64,000 bases of DNA from NCBI RefSeq assembly GCF_040958095.1, contig NC_091228.1, positions 7,108,700 through 7,172,699 of the forward strand. The letters run 5' to 3'. This document shows positions 46,251 to 58,726 of this stretch, in pieces. The translations under genes were made by a program, and so were the position numbers. Source of the stretch: Procambarus clarkii (taxonomy: Eukaryota > Arthropoda > Malacostraca > Decapoda > Cambaridae). Below the pieces are notes generated by a model, which had not been told where the DNA came from, searched no databases, and saw only the letters and a program-made list of their open reading frames with translations. Each line of letters starts with the position of its first letter. Positions within the stretch are counted from its first letter, which is position 1.

Positions 46251-47128
46251 GGCCCGGATGAAATATCGCCATGGATACTAAAGGAAGGAGAAGAGGCATT
46301 GTGCCTGCCACTCTCCATAGTGTGTAACAAATCACTGGTAACAGGCGAACTGCCAAAAATCTGGAAGACGGCAAACGGAGTCCCGATATACAAGAAGGGG
46401 GACAGACAGGAGGCACTGAACTACAAGACAGTGTCCCTAAATTGCATACCATGCAAGTTAAGGGAGAAGATTGTGCGAAAAAAGCTAGTGGAACATCTGG
46501 AGCGAAGGAACTTTGTGACACAACACCAACATGGTTTCAGGGATGGCAAATCATGCCTCACAGGATTAATTGAATTCTACGATCAGGCAACAAGAATCCG
46601 GCAAGAAAGACAGGGGTGGGCAGGCTGCATATTTTTGGATTGCTAAAAAGCCTTTGACACAGTACCACACAAGAGACTAGTGTGAAATCTGGAGATGCAG
46701 GCAGGAGTGAAAGGGAAGGTACTTCATTGGAGAAGGGAATACCTAAGTAACAGAAGACAGCAAGTCACTGTGAGGGGTGAGACCTCAGATTGGCGAGGCG
46801 TCACCAGTGAAGTCCCACAGGGTTCAGTTCTTGGACCTATACTGTTTCTGATATATGTAAATGATCTACCAGAAGGTATATAATCATTCCTCTCATTGTT
46901 TGCTGATGATGCAAAAATTATGAGGAGACGGAGGAAGATAGTATGAGGCTACAAGATGACCTAGACAGATTGAATGAGTGATGTGGTGGAGGCTGACTCC
47001 ATTCACAGTTTCAAGTGTAGATATGATAGAGCACAGTAGGCTCCGGAACCTGTACACCAGTTGATTGGCAGTTGAGTGGCGGGACCAAAGAGCCAGAGCT
47101 CAACCCTCGCAAGCAGAACTAGGTAAGT
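46251..47128 (+). pseudogene. Non-LTR retrotransposon reverse transcriptase, broken, 5' truncated
   Basis: Translation from 46251 starts GPDEISPWILKEGEEALCLP, the RT finger region. The RT then shows QHGFRDGKSCLTGLIEFYD, FLDC then stop, KAFDTVPHKRLV then stop, the core [19 protein letters not shown] and, after another stop, SLFADDAKI (the catalytic F-A-D-D). At 46985-47040 the end reads VVEADSIHSFKCRYDRA, then the 3' tail ACTAGGTAAGTACACAC. At least three in-frame stops and a gap after FADD mean it cannot encode an active enzyme. The same tail family is at 16768 and 59927. The clade is probably CR1/Jockey-like, which I cannot settle by eye. Confidence 0.88.
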
Positions 47129-47180
47129 ACACACACACACACCAACACACACGCACAAACACACAAATACTCAAGAATTT

Positions 47181-47430
47181 TGTTTCCAAATATCAATAAT
47201 AGATTCCCCTAAGGAAAACCCTGCTTGACCAACTTAATAGATATCCACAAGGTGACAGCTATCAAAACTGAAGGAGAAATTGGGCGGACGACATCTCCCA
47301 GATTGTCAAAAAGCTCTTGACACCTGTCCCTCATAAGAGGCTCCTACAGACACTAACGAAGCAGGCTGTTGTATCTGAAAGAGTGTTAAGTTGGATGAGG
47401 GAATAATTCTTAGAAGGCAAAGGGCCATAG
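47181..47430 (+). pseudogene. Decayed LINE RT fragment
   Basis: With frame changes, CTTAATAGATATCCACAAGG, then CAGATTGTCAAAAAGCTC (D-C-Q-K-A-like), CCTCATAAGAGGCTCCTACA (PHKRLLQ) and AAGGGCCATAGTAAGAGAG follow the order of the RT segment at 46560-46800. Heavily mutated. Confidence 0.6.
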
Positions 47431-47639
47431 TAAGAGAGAAGACATGAGAATAGATAAAGATAAGTAGCACAAGAAAAGGTTATACTCGTGTATAAGAGTA
47501 TAATATTATATTATACCCCAGCGGCATATACTATAATCGAATTGGGGACAGGTTGCAAGCTTCATATTAATAATTACTGGTGATTCAAAACTAATGAACA
47601 CAATTTAAACAAAGGAGAACTGAAACATCACGAAAATAC

Positions 47640-48110
47640 TGAACACTCCTGAGGTGACCTGGAAAAGAACTGTCCAACTTTAACAGATAAACAAAAAAGT
47701 CCCAAGTTTAGAAAGATAAGCTAATAGATCCCAAATATGGTACAGACAATAAGAAAGGCCACTTCCCATCACCACTGAGAGAAGACGTGGGACTAACCAT
47801 AGCCAGAAACTTAGTACCAGAACTATTTATCACCAAAGTAGAACATGCAACACACGCCATATTGGCTCCATTTCTATATACACATTTCTATATACGCGCT
47901 ATATACACTATAGCTATATGTGAGCCTCGATCTTGAATGTATTGTCCCAGTATGCATCTCTCATCTAAAAAAAAGCAATAGATTATACTAAAAAAAGTCT
48001 GAATATGAGCAACTAGACTCATGCCTGACCTAGTGGAACCGAGCAAGGAAGAAAGACTGAAGATCACAAGGAAGAACAATGAAAAAGACTTCATAAAAGA
48101 GTAGACAGAG
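47640..48110 (+). pseudogene. Decayed LINE RT C-terminal fragment
   Basis: Short blocks TSHHH / HFPSPLREDVGL, NLVPELFI and ATRLMPDLVEPSKEERLKI match the thumb and connector of LINE RTs ('A.R.....L..YEERLK' as at 17200). Frames shift repeatedly. Confidence 0.55.
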
Positions 48111-48114
48111 AAAA

Positions 48115-48725
48115 CAAGACTGATAATCTACACTTGAAATTCTAAAAAAACTTGACCAATAAGGCTAAAGTCTTGAATACATTTCCTGTTTATAGTCGAA
48201 AAAATTAATGATCCTGGACCATTTTTATTGGAATGGAATAATATAGCCAATTCTTTTCGGCCCAAAATGGAAACTGAGAATAATAATACTTTATAATTCA
48301 TGAATGTATTGGTTCATATATTTAAACGTATTTCACATATTCCTTAATAGCAAACAAACTTTTGTTGGATCATATTTACGGTTCAATTCGAAATACCAAG
48401 TTAGAGTGCAACAGTAAAGGCTTGTTTCATTGCAAAATGTTCCCGATCGATATGCAACCCAGAGCGTACTGGTGATAAAGGCATTGAGAAGAGTACTAGT
48501 ACTAGAGTATTAGATTAGTGTCACTAATGGGTACCGGGTGGTACCCCCTAGATAATCTTTCTCTTCTTCCGCTCACATTCATTTTCCTGTATCCTCCCTA
48601 TCCCTTCTCTCTCTCTCCCCTTCACATCTATTCACTAACTTCTCCATCTCCTTACTCCCATCATTTCCCCTTTCCCATCTGGCCTCCAAAATTGAACAGA
48701 CAGACCTATCCATTTGACACTGAAT
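48115..48725. other. No gene recognised
   Basis: AT-rich, then CT-rich low complexity at 48550-48690. No identifiable protein. Confidence 0.4.
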
Positions 48726-48729
48726 ACAC

Positions 48730-48730
<1 letters not shown>

Positions 48731-48775
<45 letters not shown>
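48731..48775. repeat. Poly(T) tract, 45 bases
   Basis: Uninterrupted T run directly before a dispersed repeat at 48776; a poly(A) tail of a minus-strand retroposon is likely. Confidence 0.9.
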
Positions 48776-48782
<7 letters not shown>

Positions 48783-48880
48783 GAGGTACATCTGCATTAG
48801 TGCAGCTACCCTAGACTATATGAAGTAGAGTACAGTGTGTCAAAAAAGCTAACTAGGTGATGCTAAAAAATACGTTCATC
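48776..48880 (-). repeat. Dispersed retroposon end (GCAGCTACCCTAGACTATAT family)
   Basis: ATCTGCATTAGTGCAGCTAC, then CCTAGACTATATGAAG and AAAGCTAACTAGGTGATGC match 57513-57600. The poly(T) on its left suggests the 3' end of a minus-strand insertion. Confidence 0.75.
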
Positions 48881-49465
48881 GCGTTTTTGTTAAATAAGTC
48901 TAGGGACTCAACCCGCCACATTTCACTTACTTTTTCAAGGGTAGGGTCACAATCGGGTTTTTCTCCTCTCTTAATAGGACCAAAATGAATGAACCCGAAA
49001 AGCCTCTGTGCGTCCCTTACCCCAGACCGGTCATCACGCAACGTTTAATGAGGTTAGCCCCAAATGTCTGGCTTTTATCCGTGGAGAGACAAATGGATAA
49101 ACAGACACTTTCTGTTATAGAGCATAATATCACCTCCCAGTCATGTAATTTCTTATATTCATGTCATCACTTATAGGCATGTCATCTCGAATAGTGATGT
49201 CAATTCTTATAGTCATGTCACCTCCCATAATGGTGTCATATAGTCACATTATAATAGTCACGTCATGCCTTGTAGTCATGTCAATCCTTATCATTTCATT
49301 TGTGCAATGTTTATGAAGCCTTATCTCATGTCTCAGCCTTGTCTTTGTTTGGTAATGTTAAAGTAGGAGATAAGCTTCGTTTGCTTTGATTCTCTTTCCG
49401 TGTTAATGTAAGCTGACTGAAGCTTTGCATTAGGAGGTATGGAACGTTTAATCAGACCCAGCCAT
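48881..49465. other. No gene recognised; ATAGTCATGTCA modules
   Basis: At 49140-49290 the module TATAGTCATGTCA recurs imperfectly about six times. Elsewhere nothing identifiable. Confidence 0.45.
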
Positions 49466-49469
49466 GACG

Positions 49470-49535
49470 TCTGAAATGGCGTGAAAGTAACGACGTTTTG
49501 GGCAGACCGAAACGTCGTCACTTTCAATACATTTG
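49470..49535. repeat. Short inverted GAAACG element
   Basis: GAAAGTAACGACGTTTTGGG faces CAGACCGAAACGTCGTC and then ACTTTC, a small foldback of the same motif class. Confidence 0.5.
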
Positions 49536-49595
49536 TTTTGATTGGATTATTTGATTTACCAACGTTATTGTGACATTCACTACAAGGTTTCTAAT

Positions 49596-49776
49596 CACAC
49601 ACAGAGATCACACTAACGTGATGCATCACATGAACTAATCCACAAGGGCCGTGACGAGGATTCGAACCGGCGTCCGGGAGCATTATAACCCTGTCGTAGC
49701 TCAGTCGATTAAGGCAGTGTTTGGGATGCTCCCGGACGCAGGTTCGAATCCTCGTCACGGCTCTTATGCATTTGTT
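49596..49776. mobile_element. Inverted dimer of a tRNA-like SINE with 13-bp target duplication
   Basis: The left arm is minus-oriented (GGGCCGTGACGAGGATTCGA and GTCCGGGAGCAT). The right arm is plus-oriented with A box TAGCTCAGTCGATTAAGGC and B box GGTTCGAATCC. The tail part GATCACACTAACGTGATGC is only in the left arm. CAAGGTTTCTAAT lies at 49583-49595 and again at 49777-49789. Confidence 0.88.
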
Positions 49777-49900
49777 CAAGGTTTCTAATGTTTACAACAT
49801 TATAGTTTAGATTTAGTTTTCTTTTGAAACGGATATTTTTGACCTGTTTCATTGATTTAGAACATTTGAATAACGACAAACTGCTTTATTTTTGTTGCAC

Positions 49901-49937
49901 AGTAGAGGGAGTTTTGCTTTTACTCCCGAAACGTCTG
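49901..49937 (+). other. Hairpin followed by GAAACGTC
   Basis: GGGAG, loop TTTTGCTTTTA, CTCCC, then GAAACGTCTGG. Same architecture as the foldback families. It lies about 100 bp upstream of a transposon-like reading frame. Confidence 0.55.
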
Positions 49938-50003
49938 GTAAATATAATATTATGTTCGTCACAGCTCTGGTGTTATTGCTTCTGATGCTTCCATGGTAAC
50001 CTA

Positions 50004-50200
50004 ACATCAGCGCTAAAAATAAATGAAATTGTATACTCAGCCAACCAAGAACGGGAAGCGGCAGTTCTCGGTGGAATAACTGCAAATACATCCATTAAGC
50101 CCGGGGCTGCTAAAAGCCAGATCCAGAATATAATAGAGGAAAAACTATTTCTGCAACTAAAATTATCTACACACACAATATATATAGGAAATACTTGAGC
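50004..50200 (+). pseudogene. Possible retroelement ORF fragment
   Basis: An open stretch reads NEIVYSANQEREAAVLGGIT and then IKPGAAKSQIQNIIEEKL before a stop. The composition and the 'IKP....I' pattern are reminiscent of the segment after an RNase H domain in LINEs. I cannot confirm the family. Confidence 0.3.
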
Positions 50201-50242
50201 TCTTTAGCGTTTTTCAACATATGGTCAGAGGCAGGAGACTGA

Positions 50243-50590
50243 ATGAGCAGCTTAGTCCCACTATGCATGGTGGTTGGTGACCAGCATGGGTGTATTGAGG
50301 TAGGCATAAATGACACAATTTTAACGAGGTTGGCTCATATTGCGACCCCCTTCCTCTTCCATGATAACACAAAAATTATCGTAAGGTGCGTTATTGAGTT
50401 CCTAGAATCATTCCTAAGGTTCAGCTTCCATGAAACAACTTTACTACAAGTGACGAATCTCCCAAATCCTAAACACTTCATAACCCAACTTGGTGAATAT
50501 GATCTGGGTCATGATCACTACATCATTAATTTCCCAGTTATTAAACCCTTCACACCTGCTGGAATGAAGTACCTGGAGCTTTGCAATTAG
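50243..50590 (+). other. 115-codon open frame of unknown nature
   Basis: Starts MSSLVPLCMVVGDQHGCIEV. No repeat structure, ordinary composition, no recognised domain. It could be a transposon remnant, since it sits beside one. No splice or promoter evidence. Confidence 0.25.
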
Positions 50591-50758
50591 CTTATTCAAG
50601 CTGTTCACACGGACCATATAACCCTCTCATATAATCTAGAGGTCAGACAATATGACGCGGGTTAAACAGCATTTAGCTACATAAATGTAGATATACCAAA
50701 GTATATTGAAAAACTTGACACAACTTTTTAGTGTCCTGGTCAAACCGAACATCGTGTC

Positions 50759-50864
<106 letters not shown>

Positions 50865-51405
50865 TGAGTGCCACAAGTGGAGGGTGAGGATCGACTCAAT
50901 GTTCTTATTTCAATTACAATTGGCAATACATATCTAGTATATCTCACACTAAGATTATAATAATATTTCAGATTTAAGATTTTAATAATATTTAAGATTT
51001 TAATAATATTTAATAATATTTAAGATTTTAATAATATTTAATAATATTTAAGATTTAATAATATTTCTAATTAAAACGCTTTACAGTTCGTGATTGCAGA
51101 AGATCACGCCAAATCAATTAGGTTTAGCAAGTCATTCGTCAACAGCATAAACTGACACAAATTTTCTGAATTTAGATAGCCAACATATTCATTTTACAAA
51201 ACATCAAAACCTTATAACAATAAATAAATAAAGATAACAGCAACCGTTCGCTGGAGATAACAAGGTCCAGCAGGATATAATTGTTTATAGTTCATCAGTG
51301 TTTTATATCATCACGGGAAAAATGATGATGGAAACCACTTTTGACACTTTGGTAATAGACTTCACCCTGTCACTCTCAGTTCAAAATTCCTCGTTAAATG
51401 TGAGC
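50865..51405. other. AT-rich, no gene recognised
   Basis: ATTTAAGATTTTAATAATAT modules repeat imperfectly at 50955-51060; the remainder is unremarkable. Confidence 0.45.
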
Positions 51406-51409
51406 CGAC

Positions 51410-52305
51410 AGTATCAAAAGCCAAGTATCAAAAGCCAGGTATCAGAAGCCAGGTATCAAAAGCCAAGTATCAAAAGCCAGGTATCAAAAGCCAAGTATCA
51501 AAAGCCAAGTATCAAAAGCCAGGTATCAAAAGCCAAGTATCAAAAGCCAAGTATCAAAAGCCAAGTATCAAAAGCCAAGTATCAAAAGCCAGGTATCAGA
51601 AGCCAAGTATCAAAAGCCAAGTATCAAAAGCCAAGTATCAAAAGCCAAGTATCAAAAGCCAAGTATCAAAAGCCAAGTATCAAAAGCCAAGTATCAAAAG
51701 CCAAGTATCAAAAGCCAGGTATCAGAAGCCAAGTATCAAAAGCCAAGTATCAAAAGCCAAGTATCAAAAGCCAGGTATCAAAAGCCAAGTATCAAAAGCC
51801 AAGTATCAAAAGCCAAGTATCAAAAGCCAGGTATCAAAAGCCAGGTATCAAAAGCCAAATATCAAAAGCCAAGTATCAAAAGCCAAGTATCAAAAGCCAA
51901 GTATCAAAAGCCAAGTATCAAAAGCCACGTATCAAAAGCCACGTATCAAAAGCCAAGTATCAAAAGCCAAGTATCAAAAGTCAAGTATCAAAAGCCAAGT
52001 ATCAAAAGCCAAGTATCAAAAGCCAAGTATCAAAAGCCAAGTATCAAAAGTCAAGTATCAAAAGCCAAGTATCAAAAGCCAAGTATCAAAAGCCACGTAT
52101 CAAAAGCCAAGTATCAAAAGCCAAGTATCAAAAGCCACGTATCAAAAGCCAAGTATCAAAAGCCAAGTATCAAAAGCCAAGTATCAAAAGTCAAGTATCA
52201 AAAGCCAAGTATCAAAAGCCAGGTATCAAAAGCCAGGTATCAAAAGTCAAGTATCAAAAGCCAAGTATCAAAAGCCAGGTATCAAAAGTCAAGTATCAAA
52301 AGCTA
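51410..52305 (+). repeat. 14-bp tandem array, about 64 copies
   Basis: Unit GTATCAAAAGCCAA with variants at a few positions (CCAG, CCAC, TCAA, AGAAGCC). The array keeps a 14-residue peptide cycle open for over 300 codons purely because no frame of the unit contains a stop. Confidence 0.98.
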
Positions 52306-52382
52306 ATTAACAAATTCTTTTGTCACGTCTCCCCACTTCACATGAGAATGACGATAGATGGTGCTTTAGTTTCACACAATGC

Positions 52383-53190
52383 TTTAGAACACCATATTAT
52401 GCTTTGAAACACTATACCATGCTTTGAAACACCAAACCATGCTTTGAAACACCATACCATGCTTTGAAACACCATACCATGCTTTGAAACACCATACCAC
52501 GCTTTGAAACACCATACCATGCTTTGGAACACCATACCACGCTTTGAAACACCATACCATGCTTTGGAACACCGTACCATGCTTTGAAACACTATACCAT
52601 GCTTTGAAAAACCACACCATGCTTTGAAACAAAATACCAAGCCTTGAAACACCATACCATGCTTTGGAACACCGTACCATGCTTTGAAACACTATACCAT
52701 GCTTTGAAAAACCACACCATGCTTTGAAACAAAATACCAAGCCTTGAAACACCACACCATGCTTTAAAACCCCACACCATGCTTTGAAACACCATACCAT
52801 GCTTTGAAACACCATACCATGCTTTGAAACCCCACACCATGCTTTGAAACACCATACCATGCTTTGAAACACCACACCATGCTTTGAAACACCACACCAT
52901 GCTTTGAAACACACCACACCATGCTTTGAAACACCACACCATGCTTTGAAACACACCACACCATGCTTTGAAACACCACACCATGCTTTGAAACACCACA
53001 CCATGCTTTGAAACCCCACACCATGCTTTGAAACACCACACCATGCTTTGAAACACACCACACCATGCTTTGAAACACACAACACCATGCTTTGAAACAC
53101 CATACCATGCTTTGAAACACACCACACCATGCTTTGAAACACCACACCATGCTTTGAAACACCCACACCATTCTTTGAAACACCATACCA
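52383..53190 (-). repeat. 20-bp tandem array, about 40 copies
   Basis: Unit on the plus strand ACCATACCATGCTTTGAAAC with CATACC/CACACC variants and a few 22-base units (ACACACC). A 100-bp block (ACCGTACCATGC to CCAAGCCTTG) is duplicated at about 52571 and 52671. Minus frames stay open as artefacts. Confidence 0.98.
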
Positions 53191-53350
53191 TATCATGGTA
53201 TTAGTGCTTTCTCCTGATTACTACTTTTCCCTTCTTTACCTTACTTTTAACGAGAAAGAAGTTTAAACGTCAGACAAATAGCGAAACTTCAGCAGACAGT
53301 GACATTCCAAAAGCAGAAAAATTCGAAACCTTTCAAACTTTCAAGTAACA

Positions 53351-53351
<1 letters not shown>

Positions 53352-53438
<87 letters not shown>
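53352..53438. repeat. (AC)n microsatellite
   Basis: About 87 bp of AC directly before a LINE tail. Confidence 0.97.
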
Positions 53439-53702
<264 letters not shown>

Positions 53703-53706
<4 letters not shown>

Positions 53707-54976
53707 GATGTGACGGAAAATACAGACAACAAATAGTTAATAATTTACGTTAAGAAATAATAACCCCATTGAAAAAATTTATCAATACCCTCCCCATATC
53801 AATACATTTAATCATCAAAAGACCTTAACTTTAACAACTTTAACAACTTTTCATTCAATTTATCGTATAACAGCAGCTGTTGCAAAAACAATATATTGAA
53901 GTAAAAACAGTTATAAGCAAAATAATGCATAAATCGCATGGAAGTTTGGCTGTGGTACAATATCGTATGGAAACGAGTAATTCACATTTTATTGCACGCA
54001 GCTCCCGCATCAAAACTTCAATAATCATTGAACTGTGTTGTATTGCCTAGCCGTCAATGTCACGTGAAAATTGGCAAAAAATATGATGAACGAGAGTCTG
54101 TATTTTATCGCTTGTGAGTGGATCGTCTTGTCACGAAACTAAGAGATAATTATGTTTATTTTTTGGCGATGTGGATCTTTGGGTTGAAGTGTGTTTGTTG
54201 AGGGAGAAATCAACCTATCTCTCTCTCTCTCCATTTCTGTGTCCCATTTCATTTCAATCCCTCTTTATCTTACGTCCATTTCATACTCTTGATGCTGCTC
54301 CTTCTTCTCCATCGTATTCTTTCCGCTTCCTTCTTTTCATTTCACACTTCAACTCCTTCGTGTTAGCTTCCGGAATCTTAGCGAAAGAATATGGTGCGAC
54401 AATTCTCTACGAGTCACTAGGCAAAGCTGCTGTCCTCGACTCTCATTTGTCTTCTGCTGACCCCACACACTCAACCACGCTGAGGTCACGCAATGACCCC
54501 AAGCTCTCAACTACACTTGGGGCATCCCAAGACTCACAAATCTCTCACTAACGCAAGGATTTGACCCCCCATACTGAAATTGAAATAAGTTTATTGAGGT
54601 AAACCACACACAGAGGACCCTCCCCCCCATACTCTCAACCACTTAACATTAAAGTATATTAGTATTTTGAGTATAGTTTGACCTAACTTTGGCTGGGTTA
54701 GGTGTTTGCATATATGCAAATAAAAATCAAGTTTGAAACGCCATTATAAGGCCATTTAGCAGCATTGAATGTTTGTTATTCTAGCTCAGAGTGTGTACTA
54801 GTTTTGCTGGAGAGAGAAATAGGTACCGGAGGAGAGAGACATTATCTTTTGGTACATCTATTTTACGAAATAATTGATTGTTTTACGTTTTGATGAAGCT
54901 GACAGCATTAATATTATGTAAAACTGCCTTGTTAATTAAATGGTTGCATTGATAGATTTTCTTTTCCTTTGAAAAG
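53703..54976. other. No gene confidently recognised
   Basis: Includes a 126-codon frame at 54171-54551 (containing LAKEYGATILYESLGKAAVL) with no domain I recognise, and a partial copy at 54579-54626 of the AAGTTTATTGAGGTAAA repeat. Confidence 0.4.
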
Positions 54977-55160
54977 GGAGCCGGTCGGCCGAGCGGACAG
55001 CACGCTGGGCTTGTGATCCTGTGGTCTCGGGTTCGATCCCGGGAGCCGGCGAGAAACAAATGGGTAGAGTTTCTTTCACCCTACGCTCCTGTTACCTAGT
55101 AGTAAAATAGGTATCTGGGAGTTAGTCAGCTGTCACGGGCTGCTTCCTGGTTCTCCTAGC
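54977..55160 (+). repeat. tRNA-derived SINE (family 1), 3' truncated
   Basis: GGAGCCGGTCGGCCGAGCGG (A-box region), GGTTCGATCCC (B box), GAGTTTCTTTCACCC, AGTAAAATAGG and GTCACGGGCTGCTTCCTGG, then divergence. The only plus-strand copy of this family in the window. Confidence 0.9.
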
Positions 55161-55359
55161 CTGGTTCTCCTGGCTCCTAGCCCCCAGCCTTCCGAACGTC
55201 CTTAGATTAATGCAATGACTCCTTTCTCACTCATTTATCATATTTTCATTTAAAATTCTTTATTAATTCAAATATGTTCCCGCATTTCTCCTTTAGTATT
55301 AAGTGTTACCCCCTTTTAAACACATGAATAAATTACCTATTTGTACTAAGTTATGTTAA

Positions 55360-56350
<991 letters not shown>

Positions 56351-56364
56351 CTCCATACATATTC

Positions 56365-56490
56365 AGGCGATGAGTCACAATAACGTGGCTGAAGTATGTT
56401 GACCAGACCACACACTAGAAGTCGACTTGAGAATGGTCCAGGACGGACCGAAACGTCGTCGTCCCTTCAACTTCTAGTGTGTGGTCTGGT
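56365..56490. mobile_element. Foldback element, 126 bp, with 14-bp target duplication
   Basis: AGGCGATGAGTCACAATAAC to CACACACTAGAA (minus-oriented 3' part), then GTCGACTTGAGAATGGTCC to GTGTGGTCTGGT (plus-oriented 5' part). CTCCATACATATTC flanks it exactly at 56351-56364 and 56491-56504. The arms overlap only about 19 bp, unlike the longer overlap at 61406. Confidence 0.92.
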
Positions 56491-56504
56491 CTCCATACAT
56501 ATTC

Positions 56505-57155
56505 CTAACTAAGTATAACAAAGCTTAAGATATTTGAGATTAACCGCACCAGTCGACTGAAGCTTGCAAGGTAAGATCCGAAAAGATCCTTAGATTAATG
56601 TAAGATCCGAAATGATCTTACTTTGTGATTACTTAAACACAGTAAGCACAGCTAGGCACATATATACATACACACGAACTCACACATGCTCAAACACACA
56701 AGGACACTCACGTTCATGCACTAGCACTACGAATGTAAACATCACGCGTGACAGATATATAAAAATTAATAAACACAAAAATGAAACAATAAGCTTAGTA
56801 TAAACATCAAAAGCAATGCCTTAAATAGAGAGACACAACTCCGAACTAATATCCTTCCAAAGCCTGACTCTGGCAGGCTTCCAGACGCTGGAAGAACCAA
56901 AGGAAAAATGGAATCCCACACACAACATCTCCATTTCCAGCATTCAGATAAAGACTTGGGGGGACGTTCAGGCCCTTTCCAGGCATTTCGGGTATAGACC
57001 ACCTGTGTCCAATATCAATGCTGCACGCGTCTGTTTGAAGAATTCTGCACGATGCTCATGCCATCATGCTGTGAAAAATGTTCCTTCAGTTTTTTTTTCT
57101 GTTTGCCAAATGTAATGGGTGTTGTAATAGACTCCAGATGGGTTCAGAACGGGGG
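56505..57155. other. No gene confidently recognised
   Basis: Ordinary sequence. A minus-strand frame at 56766-57002 ends in a hydrophobic stretch but shows no recognised domain. Confidence 0.35.
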
Positions 57156-57160
57156 AGGTG

Positions 57161-57348
<188 letters not shown>

Positions 57349-57512
57349 AATTCACACAGAGCAGCAAACAGAGAGGAAGGAGCACAGACAGGCTCTAAAA
57401 CTTTAACAAAATATTTAATCTGGACTTTATTGTTGTTAAAATTAAATAACGATAATTTTTACTATCGTTGCTTAGCTGTGATTACTTTGTAAATATGTTT
57501 TTTTATTAATGC

Positions 57513-57850
57513 ATTAGGCATATCTGCATTTGTGCAGCTGCCCTAGACTATATGAAGGGGAGTACATTGTCAAAAAGCTAGCTACGTGATGCTAAAAAAA
57601 TCCCCATCACGCAGGATGGTTAGTCATACAGATGCACGTGATAAGTAGTCTGCACTGGCAGACTCTGGGTTCATTATAAGGATATCATCAACACAAGAGT
57701 GAATAAGGCAGCAATGATACTAAAAGTCCCCATCTCGCAGGATAGTTAGTCATATGTCACAGGGCCATATGCTTAGTAGCCTGCACTGGCACATTTTGGG
57801 TGCACTCTGAGGTTATCTTCAAGAACACGAGAGTGAATAAAGTAATTGCA
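57513..57850. repeat. Dispersed GCAGCTGCCCTAGACTATAT repeat with an internal duplication
   Basis: 57513-57600 matches 48776-48880. A module then occurs twice (about 57601-57705 and 57728-57845): CCCCATCACGCAGGATGGTT and CCCCATCTCGCAGGATAGTT, each followed by CTGCACTGGCA and GAGTGAATAA. Confidence 0.75.
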
Positions 57851-57980
57851 AAGCTCTAAGTTACCAAGAACAATGTTTAAATTCTAGAGACAATCAAACC
57901 CATATTTCAGTTATCATAGGAGTAGTTGCTTGTCGCAACTTGAATCAATGAGGATAACCAGGACTGTCTCCTTCCATCCT

Positions 57981-57981
57981 C

Positions 57982-58058
<77 letters not shown>

Positions 58059-58060
58059 GT
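57981..58060. repeat. (CAGA)n microsatellite
   Basis: About 80 bp of perfect CAGA tetranucleotide. Confidence 0.98.
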
Positions 58061-58064
58061 CATA

Positions 58065-58725
58065 CAGTCATTCTCTTCTATAGATATAGATTGAGCAAAC
58101 TTAAAAAATTTAAACTGTGAATTTCTCAAAGATTATTTTGTTAGAAGGGGTGAAATATCAAATGATTTGTATATTCATTTGAGAGAAAATTCTTACCAAT
58201 GGATAGGAGAAAGGAGGCAAAAGGAAATGTTTGTAAGGTCGAAAGAAATAGGAGGGAGATGGTGAGAGGGTGGGTAAAGAGTTGGAGGAGAGGTGGATAG
58301 TAGAAGAGAGGTGAGGGATAGGGGGAGTAGAAGGTAGGTGAAAGGGTGAGAAAAAGGAAGAAGGGCGAAAGAATAGAGCCAAAATTGGGTAAGATTGACC
58401 CTACCCCATCATTTTCCCTAAGTCAATTGGTCCTATCCCCTTACCTTAAGATTGATTGCCTCATCATCCCACCACCCCACACACACTCCTTCGACTCTCA
58501 CATGCGTATTTAACCAACAAATGGACATCATGTATTCTTACGGGCTATTCATGCCCGTGCCACCTCTTGGGTGGCTTAATCTTTATCAATCATATTGTAT
58601 TCATTCTTTACCCGAAGATGTTCCAGTGAGAAACAAAACTTTGTAGACAATATGTCCCTGCAGTAATTACTAGAGTTAAGTGAGCTTTGGTAACTTAATT
58701 TTTCTTTTTATTATTTATACAATAA
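58065..58725. other. No gene recognised
   Basis: A purine-rich stretch at 58200-58350. At 58540-58590 the small hairpin ACGGGCTATTCATGCCCGT is followed by CACCTCTTGGGTGG, a second hairpin, perhaps another dispersed element. Confidence 0.45.
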
Positions 58726-58726
58726 G

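Noticed and set aside
49687..49760. Possible tRNA gene in the 49.6-kb element
   Set aside because: It is one arm of an inverted dimer with target duplications, and the loop position before the anticodon is non-canonical.
51298..52407. 369-codon frame with QKPSIKSQVSKAKY-type repeats
   Set aside because: Produced by a 14-bp tandem unit without stops; no signal peptide, splice sites or domain.
52384..53196. 270-codon minus-strand frame (SKHGVVFQSMVW repeats)
   Set aside because: 20-bp satellite artefact; several frames are open at once.
54171..54551. 126-codon frame as a host gene
   Set aside because: No recognisable domain, a low-complexity Ser/Phe-rich first half and no splice context; left as unassigned.
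54977..55050. Possible tRNA gene with good A and B boxes
   Set aside because: The same head is followed by a shared SINE body in five places, and some copies lack the head, so it is a SINE.
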